Below, piece after piece: positions 1-6,650 of a stretch of DNA of 10,450 bases (position 1 is the stretch's first letter; each line of letters opens with the position of its first letter). This DNA comes from Smithella sp. (GTDB taxonomy: Bacteria; Desulfobacterota; Syntrophia; Syntrophales; Smithellaceae), in NCBI GenBank assembly GCA_012797505.1, contig JAAZOZ010000382.1:1-10450 (forward strand), read 5' to 3'. The translations under genes were made by a program, and so were the position numbers. The notes below the pieces were generated by a model. The model saw only the letters and a list, made by a program, of their open reading frames with translations. It had not been told where the DNA came from and ran no database searches.

Positions 1-644
1 AATTCATCGCGCTCCACGCAAAGGCCGATCTTCAAGACCGTGTAAGGACAATCGGCAAACCGGTGCTTTTTTTGCAGCTCCAGGATGGATTGTCCGCTTT
101 GGTCCAGCACCTCCAGCGCCCGGATGACGCGCACGGAATCGTTGGGATTGAGACGGTCGGCCGCCAGCGGATCTCTTTTGCGCAGAAGCCCGAAAACATA
201 CGCCCTGCCGTAACGATCCCGAAGCTCCTTGTAATGCTTGCGGATATTTTCATCGACCGGCGGCGTGTCAATGATGCCCTGCAAAAGCGCGCGGATATAC
301 AGGCCTGTGCCTCCGACCACCAGCGCCGGCCTGCCCTCCCCCGCCAGCTTCGCGATGATGCCTCTCGCCTGCTCGGAATACAGGGCCGCGTTATATTCTT
401 CGTCCGGATTCACGACGTCGATCAGATGATGCCTGACCCGGTTTCTTTCCTCGCGCGTCGGTTTGGCCGTGCCGATGTCCAGATAACGATAGACCTGCAG
501 CGAATCCGCATTGACGATCTCCGCGCCCAGGGATTCCGCCAGTTGCAGCGCGAGGCGGGTCTTTCCCGTTGCCGTGGGCGAACCGATGACCACCAGCGGA
601 ATCCCGGGCGGCTTACTTTCGTTTGAACAATCGTTCGATTTCAT
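1..644 (-). CDS. miaA: tRNA dimethylallyltransferase MiaA (partial, C-terminus beyond window)
   Basis: MiaA transfers a dimethylallyl group from DMAPP to N6 of A37 in tRNAs that read U-starting codons. Translating the minus strand gives an open frame from an ATG at 644-642 to the window edge, 214 codons of a family usually about 300 long. Near the N-terminus is the P-loop GSPTATGKT (about residues 21-29). It is followed by a NADSLQVY segment, DIGTAKPT, HHLIDVVNPDE, the VVGGTGLYIRALL motif and NPNDSVRVIRALEV, all in the order expected for MiaA. The start overlaps the 3' end of mutL by 32 bases in another frame and has no obvious Shine-Dalgarno, which suggests translational coupling. The first 14 or so residues are not family-conserved, so the exact start is less sure than the identity. 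The C-terminal part, about a third of the protein, is missing only because the window ends. Confidence 0.95.
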   Translation of the reverse strand, partial: MKSNDCSNESKPPGIPLVVIGSPTATGKTRLALQLAESLGAEIVNADSLQVYRYLDIGTAKPTREERNRVRHHLIDVVNPDEEYNAALYSEQARGIIAKLAGEGRPALVVGGTGLYIRALLQGIIDTPPVDENIRKHYKELRDRYGRAYVFGLLRKRDPLAADRLNPNDSVRVIRALEVLDQSGQSILELQKKHRFADCPYTVLKIGLCVERDE

Positions 645-2406
645 AGAGGGTAAACTGCACACGAATCGGTCGTCCATGCGGACAGGTGGCGTTAAAAGGG
701 GTTTTTTCCAGATCCCGGCACAGCGCGGCGACCTCACTCGAGGAAAGAGCAGCGTTGGCTTTGATCGCCGCATGGCAGGCCAGGGACGCCAGGATTTTCT
801 CCTTTCGTTCCGTAAGCGAAGGCACCGCCTGGCCGTCGCTCAGTTGATCGACCAGATCGGATACCAGCCGGCGGGGTTCAACGTTCGGCAGGGCGTCGGG
901 CATAGCCTTCACCACGACGGCGTCCCGTCCGAAGATGTCCAGTTCCAGACCGATTCCGGCAAGGAGCGGCAGGGCTTCTTCCAAAAGGCTGATCTGCGCG
1001 GGTGTCAGCGTCACCACTTCCGGCATCAACAGGGGCTGGCTTGCGGCCCGTTCCATTTCGGATGCCTTCAGGCGCTCCAGAAGAATTCGCTCATGCGCCG
1101 CGTGCTGATCCAGCAGCATCAGGCCGCCGGGGCTTCCAAACACAAGATACGTGCCGGCAAACTGCCCGAGATACGTTCGATGGTCAAACGTAATTCTTTC
1201 TTCACAGGAGGCGTCCTCAACGTGGCTGGGAACGTCCGGTTCCCCGGCGCGGGCGAACAAATCCCCGCCAATGGCCTGCTGCAGATTCTGCCGTGAAAAT
1301 ACGTCTTGCGGCCGATCCGATGATGCCCGGTAGGGGCTGGATCTCCAGAAGCCCGAAGAAGCGGATGCTGCCTCCCGCGGCGCGAGACGATAGGCAACCG
1401 CATCCCGGGAGGCCTGCGCGCCGGCCAGGGCGCGCAAGACCGCTCCGGACACCAGGTCATAAACGCCGCGGGAGTTTTTGAAGCGGACCTCCAGTTTGGC
1501 CGGATGCACATTGATGTCCACCTCCTCCCCCGGAAGGCGAAGAAACAGAACCGCCGCGGGAAAACGCCTCGGCTCGATCACCTGGCGGTAGGCCGCCAGA
1601 AGAGCGTGCATCATGGAATTGTCCCGGATAAAACGGGAATTGACAAACCAAAAAATACTCTTGGAATTGGACTTCGTCCAGGCCGGCGTGGAAACAAAGC
1701 CCCTCAGTTCTATGTTTTCCTTGTTTTCGGCAATCGTCAGGCGATGATCCGTGAAGTCTTTTCCCAAAATCATGGCGACGCGGTCCGCTACACCGGCGGC
1801 GGCCGGCGCCGCGAACACGACCCGTCCGTCCGCCCGGACGGAAAAGCGTATTTCAGGATGAGCCAGCGCCAGGCGGGTGACCGCATCCAGGCAGGCGCTC
1901 TGCTCGGTGGCTTCTGTCTTGAGAAACTTCCGGCGCGCCGGCACATTGGCAAAAAGCTCCGTCACCGTAATCTGCGTGCCGGGAGGAAGACCCGCCGGAG
2001 CAATTTCGGAAATCGTTCCGGCCTCAACCAGAGCCCGCGTCCCGGCCAGATCATCCGCGCGACGGGTCAGAAGCTCCACGCGGGCGACGGAGGCAATGCT
2101 GGCCATCGCCTCACCGCGAAAGCCGAACGATCCGGCATCATAAATATCATCGATCCGGACGATTTTGCTGGTGGCGTGGCGTTCAAAAACCAGCGCGACA
2201 TCTTCCCTTTCGATGCCGGATCCGTTGTCCGAAACCCGAATGGAGCGGCATCCGCCTTTCTCAATCTCGACGCGGATGTCGCGGCCCCCGGCATCAATGG
2301 CGTTTTCCACCAGCTCCTTGACGATCGACGCAGGCCTTTCCACCACTTCCCCGGCCGCAATCTGGTTGGCCACTTCTTCGGATAAAACGGCAATTCGACG
2401 GGACAA
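613..2406 (-). CDS. mutL: DNA mismatch repair protein MutL, endonuclease type
   Basis: MutL links mismatch recognition by MutS to strand incision and excision. The 597-residue product has the N-terminal GHKL ATPase motifs: ANQIAAGEVVERPASIVKEL, ELVENAIDAG (about 31-40), SDNGSGI (59-65), RHATSKI and GFRGEAMASI. After a low-conservation linker, the C-terminal domain carries DQHAAHERILLE (D433 to E444), matching the DQHA(X)2E(X)4E metal-binding endonuclease motif. ACHAAIKAN (about 543-551) and CPHGRP (575-580) complete the site. By family knowledge this is a nicking MutL of the kind found in bacteria without MutH-type strand discrimination. The start codon is TTG (2406-2404): AGGAG lies 9 bases upstream and an in-frame TAA lies just before it, so no upstream start is possible. 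It overlaps miaA downstream. Confidence 0.97.
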   Translation of the reverse strand: MSRRIAVLSEEVANQIAAGEVVERPASIVKELVENAIDAGGRDIRVEIEKGGCRSIRVSDNGSGIEREDVALVFERHATSKIVRIDDIYDAGSFGFRGEAMASIASVARVELLTRRADDLAGTRALVEAGTISEIAPAGLPPGTQITVTELFANVPARRKFLKTEATEQSACLDAVTRLALAHPEIRFSVRADGRVVFAAPAAAGVADRVAMILGKDFTDHRLTIAENKENIELRGFVSTPAWTKSNSKSIFWFVNSRFIRDNSMMHALLAAYRQVIEPRRFPAAVLFLRLPGEEVDINVHPAKLEVRFKNSRGVYDLVSGAVLRALAGAQASRDAVAYRLAPREAASASSGFWRSSPYRASSDRPQDVFSRQNLQQAIGGDLFARAGEPDVPSHVEDASCEERITFDHRTYLGQFAGTYLVFGSPGGLMLLDQHAAHERILLERLKASEMERAASQPLLMPEVVTLTPAQISLLEEALPLLAGIGLELDIFGRDAVVVKAMPDALPNVEPRRLVSDLVDQLSDGQAVPSLTERKEKILASLACHAAIKANAALSSSEVAALCRDLEKTPFNATCPHGRPIRVQFTLYEIERLFKRK

Positions 2407-2415
2407 TATTTATAT

Positions 2416-2420
2416 CTCCT
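2416..2420 (-). promoter_or_regulatory. Ribosome binding site fixing the TTG start of mutL
   Basis: On the minus strand AGGAG lies 9 bases before TTG at 2406-2404. An in-frame TAA falls between them, and the TTG-initiated product begins like other MutL proteins (…EVANQIAAGEVVE). This rules out an ATG or an upstream start. Confidence 0.8.
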
Positions 2421-2428
2421 GTGAACAC

Positions 2429-2464
2429 AAAAAGCCGCAGCCACCAAACATTCGTGACTGCGGC
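2429..2464 (-). terminator. Intrinsic terminator after the LPP20-domain gene, just upstream of mutL
   Basis: On the minus strand an 11-base stem (arm GCCGCAGTCAC pairing with GTGGCTGCGGC, one G-T wobble) encloses a 9-base loop and is followed by a run of five T. It lies 28 bases past the stop of the exported-protein gene (2493) and ends 22 bases before the mutL start codon. It should end transcription of the upstream gene. It also means mutL either depends on read-through or has a promoter within or upstream of this short region. Confidence 0.85.
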
Positions 2465-2492
2465 CCGGTTGATTCAATCTTTCGCGGACGAT

Positions 2493-3398
2493 TTAATCCA
2501 GCACAATCATGACGCGGCATTTTTTCATGAAAGACGCGTTTTCCGCCGAGGCGCGAATGAGCTGGGCATCGGCGTTGCTGATCACGAGATCGGACCGGCC
2601 CGCGCCGCCGGTTTTTAATCCTTTAACCGTGATCGGGCTGGCCGTGACCCGCTGATTGCTCTGCGCGGCGGTGAGATCCCGGGCATAGCCGCTCATCCCC
2701 TGCTGAACGGCATACTCGCGGTCCACATTGGCCGAACCATATACTTCCTTGCCGTCCTCGTCGTAGATGCGCGGCGACATGGCCGGACGCGCCTGAATGC
2801 CGCGGGCATCAACCACCAGTCCCGTATAGGCAACGGCAGCCGGAGGCGGAGGGGGCGCGGGCGCGGTCACCGCCGGCGCGGGGGGAGGAGCCGGCGCTTC
2901 CACAACGGGTGGGGGCGGCGGAATTTCTTTGCGCTTCTGAATGGAAATGGGAATCATGATCTTGGATAATTCGCCGTACAGCGGCATTCTCAACGTCACT
3001 TCCACGGTGCCGTCGGACAGATACTGCTGGTCAATGACTTGCGCGCCCTTGACCAGGCCTTCGACCTGCGTATTGATGACGTCGCTTTCCACGGCAAAAT
3101 CCTTTACCGTCGTCCGGGAATCCACCTGAACTCCTTTGGTAATTTCCAGCAGATTACGATAGGCGTCCACTTTCGCAGCGCGCAGCGCCATGGGTCGGGC
3201 ATTGATTTTGCCCAGATACCTGTCCGGCGGCGCGCCGATGCCTTTTGCTTCGATAAAGCCCGCCGACCAGTTGATCGAACCCTGGCCGACTTTTTCCACC
3301 CACTCGGACATGCTGATCGCGTTCTGGCAGAAAGCGGCGGATGTCCATACCAATAAGATACCCGTCAAAACGGTTATGGAAACGAATCTCAACTTCAT
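2493..3398 (-). CDS. Exported LPP20-domain protein with proline-rich linker, function unknown
   Basis: I do not recognise a specific function. The 301-residue product starts with a typical signal peptide: basic KLR, a hydrophobic core to about residue 18, and a likely cut near residues 22-24. The cysteine at 24 is preceded by Phe, so it does not form a lipobox; the protein is probably periplasmic or secreted rather than a lipoprotein. Residues about 40-150 resemble the LPP20/FlgP-like fold, with an INARPMALRAAKVDAYRNLLE segment, a repeating hydrophobic pattern and TVEVTLRMPLYGEL. Residues 160-187 form a Pro/Ala-rich linker. A C-terminal domain (191-301) begins YTGLVVDARG, contains PRIYDEDGKEVYG and ends KKCRVMIVLD. 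The start is supported by AAGGAGG 5 bases before the ATG. A terminator follows, so it may be a single-gene unit. LPP20-related proteins occur in outer-membrane and flagellar contexts, but no flagellar genes are visible here. Confidence 0.8.
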   Translation of the reverse strand: MKLRFVSITVLTGILLVWTSAAFCQNAISMSEWVEKVGQGSINWSAGFIEAKGIGAPPDRYLGKINARPMALRAAKVDAYRNLLEITKGVQVDSRTTVKDFAVESDVINTQVEGLVKGAQVIDQQYLSDGTVEVTLRMPLYGELSKIMIPISIQKRKEIPPPPPVVEAPAPPPAPAVTAPAPPPPPAAVAYTGLVVDARGIQARPAMSPRIYDEDGKEVYGSANVDREYAVQQGMSGYARDLTAAQSNQRVTASPITVKGLKTGGAGRSDLVISNADAQLIRASAENASFMKKCRVMIVLD

Positions 3399-3494
3399 AT
3401 TGTCCTCCTTACATGGTTGGCGTCCAAATATTTTCTCTTCTCAAAAAGCGTTATAAAACTAACAAAATATTCTTTCCGTTGCAATAGGAATTCA

Positions 3495-3535
3495 CTTGCC
3501 GGAGCAGGCGAAGAAAACCCCCTCGTCCGGGCAAG
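3495..3535 (+). other. Stem-loop in the putative ileS leader
   Basis: CTTGCC followed by GGA (3495-3503) can pair with TCC plus GGCAAG (3526-3528, 3530-3535), giving 9 base pairs with a single bulged G and a 22-base loop. It lies upstream of the candidate leader ORF and terminator. Its presence in the transcript depends on an unmapped start site. Confidence 0.45.
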
Positions 3536-3580
3536 GTTATGCTTGAAACAAAGCGGTTTATGTGATAGGGGAGCGCTCGT

Positions 3581-3622
3581 ATGAAGGCATTACACAAACA
3601 GATGAAATTATTCGCGGTTTAA
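3581..3622 (+). CDS. Candidate 13-codon leader peptide upstream of ileS
   Basis: ATG at 3581 opens a 13-codon frame, MKALHKQMKLFAV, ending in TAA at 3620-3622. An AGGGGAG sequence (3567-3573) ends 7 bases before the ATG and is a plausible ribosome binding site. The last codons and the stop lie inside the stem of the terminator-like hairpin at 3614-3626, so a translating ribosome would interfere with that hairpin. There are no isoleucine codons, so this is not a classic amino-acid-starvation leader for ileS. It could be chance: short ORFs are common. The position relative to the hairpin is the main argument. Confidence 0.3.
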   Translation: MKALHKQMKLFAV

Positions 3623-3636
3623 CCGCTATTTTTTTT
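3614..3636 (+). terminator. Terminator-like hairpin in front of ileS (possible attenuator)
   Basis: GCGGT (3614-3618) pairs with ACCGC (3622-3626) around a 3-base loop, followed by TA and a run of eight T (3629-3636). No plus-strand gene lies upstream within the window, and ileS starts 23 bases later, so the element would act on the ileS leader itself. An upstream segment AGCGGTT (3552-3558) can pair perfectly over 7 bases with AACCGCT (3621-3627). This is mutually exclusive with the terminator stem, as in an antiterminator. The terminator stem is short, so its strength is uncertain. Confidence 0.5.
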
Positions 3637-3659
3637 AATGGAACAGGAGCAACAACAAT

Positions 3660-6449
3660 ATGGATTACAAAAAAACGCTGAATCTTCCCCAAACCGATTT
3701 CCCCATGAAGGCGAATCTGGCCGGGCGCGAGCCGGAAATGCTGAAAAGATGGGAAGAGATGAACATTTACCACAAGATCCGCGAGTGTGCCAAAGGCAAA
3801 AAACCCTATATCCTGCACGACGGCCCTCCCTATGCCAACGGTAACATTCATCTGGGAACGGCGCTGAACAAAATCATCAAGGATATCGTGATCAAGGCCA
3901 AAAACATGACCGGTTTCGACGGCGTATATGTCCCGGGCTGGGATTGCCATGGACTGCCGATCGAACACCAGGTGGACAAGGAGCTGGGCGGAAAAAACTC
4001 CGGCCTGTCTCAGGTGGAAAAACGCCGCGCCTGCCGCGTCTATGCGGAAAAGTATGTCGGCATTCAGCGAGATCAATTCAAGCGCCTCGGCGTTTTCGGC
4101 GAATGGGGAAACCCTTATCTGACCATGGCCTATCCCTATGAAGCCGCCACAGTCCATGAGTTCGGCAAACTGTTTCTGAACGGCAGCGTTTATAAGGGGA
4201 AAAAGCCCGTGTACTGGTGCGCCACCTGCAAGACGGCGCTGGCGGAGGCAGAAGTGGAATATGCCGACCATCATACCCCTTCCATTTATGTCCGGTTTGC
4301 CTTCACATCGGACATCGGGGCCATTCGGCCCAAACTGGCGGGGAAGAAAGTTTTCATGGTGATCTGGACGACCACGCCCTGGACGATTCCCGCCAACCTG
4401 GCCATCGCCGTCAAGGACGATTTCATCTACGCCGCCGTGAAAATCGACGACGACGTCCTGATCGTAGCCAAAGACATGCTGGATTATTGCCTGGACGCTT
4501 TCGGGCACCGCGGCAAAGCCTGTGAGATCGTCGATGAATTCAAGGGCGAAGTGCTGGAAGGACAAAAGTGCGTCCATCCCCTGATTCAGAGAAACAGCCT
4601 GCTGATTCTGGCTCCCTTCGTCACACTGGAGGCCGGCACGGGCGCCGTGCACATCGCTCCCGGCCACGGCCAGGAAGACTATGAAATCGGCTTGGAATAT
4701 GGACTAGAAAACTACGCGCCGGTGGATGACGCGGGAAAATTCACGGAAGATGTCGAACATTTTGCCGGTCAGTTCGTGTTTGACGCAAACGATAACGTCA
4801 TTCAGAAGCTGAAAGAAGCTGGCGCGCTTTTGGGACACGTTCCCATGCAGCATTCCTACCCGCACTGCTGGCGCTGTAAAAAGCCCATTATCTTCCGTTC
4901 GACCGAGCAGTGGTTTATCTCCATGGAGAAGAACGACCTGCGCAAAAAGGCGCTGGCGGCCATCAACGAGGTGCAGTGGATCCCCTCCTGGGGGCGCGAC
5001 CGCATCTACGGTATGGTGGAAAACCGCCCGGACTGGTGCATTTCCCGACAGCGGCTGTGGGGCGTTCCGATCACGATTTTCTACTGCGCCAAATGCAAAA
5101 ACGAACTGCTCACGCAGGACATCCTCAACCACCTGGTGTCGATGGTGGAAAAAAACGGCGCGGATGTCTGGTTTGAAAAAGAGCCGAAAGACCTGATGCC
5201 CAAACACACCACCTGTCCTCACTGCCGGTCAACGGAGTTCACCAAGGAGGTCAATATTCTGGATGTCTGGTTCGATTCGGGCGTCAGCCACGCGGCAGTG
5301 CTGGAAAAAAGGCCGGAGCTGGGCTCTCCCTGCGATCTGTACCTGGAAGGCTCCGATCAGCATCGGGGCTGGTTCCACTCTTCCCTTCTGGAATCCGTCG
5401 GAACCCGCGGACGGGCCCCCTACAAAAGCGTCCTGACCCACGGCTTTGTCGTGGACGGCGAAGGAAAAAAGATGTCCAAATCCGGCGGCAACGCCATCGA
5501 CGCGGAAGACGCCGTTTCCAAATACGGCGCGGAAATCCTGCGGCTGTGGGTGGCGGCGGAGGACTATACCGACGACATCCGCATTTCCGAGGAAATTCTC
5601 AAGCGCCTGATGGAAGCCTACCGGCGCATCCGCAACACCAGCCGGTTCATCCTGGGCAATCTGTATGACTTTGCACCGGATGCCGACCGTCTGGATGGCG
5701 ACCAAATGCTGGAAATGGACCGGTGGGCCCTGCACCGCCTGCAGGAAGTGATCAGGCGCGTGACGGAGGCCTATGAACGCCACCAGTTCCACATGGTTTT
5801 CTATACGCTCTACAATTACTGCACGGTGGATTTGAGCGCGCTGTACCTGGACGTTTTGAAGGACCGCCTCTATACCAGCAAAACCGCCTCCGCCGCCCGG
5901 CGTTCGGGCCAGACGGCGATGTTCATCATTTTAAACGCGATGACCCGCCTGCTCGCGCCGATTCTGTCGTTTACCGCGGAAGAGGTCTGGGCGGCCCTGC
6001 CCGCCTGGAACGGCAAAGAAGAAAGCGTCCATCTGACGCAGTTTCCGCAGGTGGAAGAAAAGTATTTCAACGCTTCTCTGGGCGAGCGCTGGAAAGCCAT
6101 GATTGACGCCAAAAGCGAAATCGCCAAAGCCGTCGAACAGGCGCGCAAGGAAAAAGTGATCGGCCATTCGCTGGATGCCCGGATCAGCATCGCTCTGCCG
6201 GATAAAATGAAAGATCTGTTTGCCGCGCACCTGGAAGACCTGCGCGCGCTGTTGATTGTTTCGCAACTGCAGTTGGTCGAAGAATCCGCCATTGCCAACC
6301 CTTACAAAAGCGAGGAAATCAAAGGACTGGCCGTCGGCGTGGAAAAGGCCCGCGGCGCCAAATGTGAACGCTGCTGGATTTATGAAGAATCGGTGGGCGC
6401 AAACGCGGATCATCCCACGGTCTGCGGGCGCTGTCTGTCGAATTTGTAG
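3660..6449 (+). CDS. ileS: Isoleucine--tRNA ligase
   Basis: This class I aminoacyl-tRNA synthetase activates isoleucine with ATP and charges tRNA-Ile, with editing of misactivated valine. The 929-residue length fits the bacterial type. DGPPYANGNIHLG carries the HIGH-type signature as HLGT (64-67). The CP1 editing domain shows WTTTPWTIPANLAIA (236 onward) and GTGAVHIAPGHGQEDY, with the conserved Asp at 340. The catalytic core ends with LDVWFDSGVSHAAVL and GKKMSKSGGN (KMSKS at 604-608). The C-terminal zinc knuckle uses C902, C905, C922 and C925. AGGAG sits 10 bases before the ATG. An upstream terminator-like hairpin suggests leader control. lspA follows, but after an unusually long 201-base gap with repeats. 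Identity is very secure. Confidence 0.98.
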   Translation: MDYKKTLNLPQTDFPMKANLAGREPEMLKRWEEMNIYHKIRECAKGKKPYILHDGPPYANGNIHLGTALNKIIKDIVIKAKNMTGFDGVYVPGWDCHGLPIEHQVDKELGGKNSGLSQVEKRRACRVYAEKYVGIQRDQFKRLGVFGEWGNPYLTMAYPYEAATVHEFGKLFLNGSVYKGKKPVYWCATCKTALAEAEVEYADHHTPSIYVRFAFTSDIGAIRPKLAGKKVFMVIWTTTPWTIPANLAIAVKDDFIYAAVKIDDDVLIVAKDMLDYCLDAFGHRGKACEIVDEFKGEVLEGQKCVHPLIQRNSLLILAPFVTLEAGTGAVHIAPGHGQEDYEIGLEYGLENYAPVDDAGKFTEDVEHFAGQFVFDANDNVIQKLKEAGALLGHVPMQHSYPHCWRCKKPIIFRSTEQWFISMEKNDLRKKALAAINEVQWIPSWGRDRIYGMVENRPDWCISRQRLWGVPITIFYCAKCKNELLTQDILNHLVSMVEKNGADVWFEKEPKDLMPKHTTCPHCRSTEFTKEVNILDVWFDSGVSHAAVLEKRPELGSPCDLYLEGSDQHRGWFHSSLLESVGTRGRAPYKSVLTHGFVVDGEGKKMSKSGGNAIDAEDAVSKYGAEILRLWVAAEDYTDDIRISEEILKRLMEAYRRIRNTSRFILGNLYDFAPDADRLDGDQMLEMDRWALHRLQEVIRRVTEAYERHQFHMVFYTLYNYCTVDLSALYLDVLKDRLYTSKTASAARRSGQTAMFIILNAMTRLLAPILSFTAEEVWAALPAWNGKEESVHLTQFPQVEEKYFNASLGERWKAMIDAKSEIAKAVEQARKEKVIGHSLDARISIALPDKMKDLFAAHLEDLRALLIVSQLQLVEESAIANPYKSEEIKGLAVGVEKARGAKCERCWIYEESVGANADHPTVCGRCLSNL

Positions 6450-6460
6450 AGAATGGGTCC

Positions 6461-6506
6461 TTGGCAAGAGGCAATTGGCAAGAGGCCATAGGCAATGGGC
6501 GATGGG
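6461..6506. repeat. Degenerate heptamer tandem repeat downstream of ileS
   Basis: Starting 11 bases after the ileS stop, about six and a half 7-base units follow one another: TTGGCAA, GAGGCAA, TTGGCAA, GAGGCCA, TAGGCAA, TGGGCGA, TGGG. The shared core is GGCAA, and a 14-base super-period (TTGGCAAGAGGCAA, then nearly the same again) is visible. It is non-coding as far as I can see. Confidence 0.75.
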
Positions 6507-6519
6507 AAAAAGTGAATGT

Positions 6520-6571
6520 AATGCGGACCTTCAGGTCCGCCTGACGCGGATCTAAAGACCCGCGCTGCATT
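6520..6571. repeat. REP-like double-hairpin repeat element
   Basis: AATGC (6520-6524) and GCATT (6567-6571) are inverted ends enclosing two tandem hairpins. The first is GCGGACCT-TC-AGGTCCGC (6523-6540), perfectly paired over 8 bases. The second is CGCGGATCT-AA-AGACCCGCG (6545-6564), 9 positions with one A-C mismatch. The two share the same stem pattern, which is typical of paired palindromic units of REP/BIME-type intergenic repeats. There is no T run, so it is not an intrinsic terminator. Only one copy lies in this window; family membership is inferred. Confidence 0.65.
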
Positions 6572-6588
6572 CCTGTAAAAAGTGACGA

Positions 6589-6616
6589 GCAGGGAACGGT
6601 CGCGACCGTTCCCTGC
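6589..6616. repeat. Perfect 28-base palindrome upstream of lspA
   Basis: Each 14-base half reads GCAGGGAACGGTCG, and the second half is its exact reverse complement, centred between 6602 and 6603 on TCGCGA. As RNA it would form a 12-base-pair stem with a CGCG loop. No T run follows, so it is not a normal terminator. It lies 24 bases before the lspA ribosome binding site. It could be a repeat-family palindrome, a dyad binding site for a dimeric regulator, or an mRNA-stability hairpin. Confidence 0.75.
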
Positions 6617-6650
6617 AGAAGTTATGGTGCATCGTTGCAGAGGAGTTTTT

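Larger units (their letters stand above)
3399..3659. other. Divergent intergenic region: LPP20-gene promoter side and ileS leader
   Basis: This 261-base gap separates the minus-strand exported-protein gene from plus-strand ileS, so it must hold promoters for both. An AT-rich patch at 3428-3476 contains TATAAA (3452-3457), a possible plus-strand -10 with only a poor -35 (TATTTT, 17-base spacer). I cannot assign promoters with confidence. The ileS-proximal half holds a hairpin, a mini-ORF and a terminator-like element, listed separately. Confidence 0.5.

Noticed and set aside
1504..2385. Plus-strand open frame of 293 codons opposite mutL
   Set aside because: It is a shadow of mutL; the minus-strand frame carries every expected MutL motif.
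3399..3659. T-box riboswitch upstream of ileS
   Set aside because: The terminator-like hairpin suggested it, but the conserved T-box sequence (AGGGTGG followed by ACCGCG) and a plausible specifier stem-loop are absent.
3558..4667. Long minus-strand open frame of 369 codons opposite ileS
   Set aside because: It lies antisense to an unambiguous ileS, has no recognisable domain and its composition follows the GC-rich complement of ileS codons. It is a shadow frame.
6582..6650. N-terminal extension of LspA from ATG 6582 or 6624
   Set aside because: The longer frame reads through the perfect palindrome and has no ribosome site; the TTG at 6651 has one and gives the usual LspA N-terminus.
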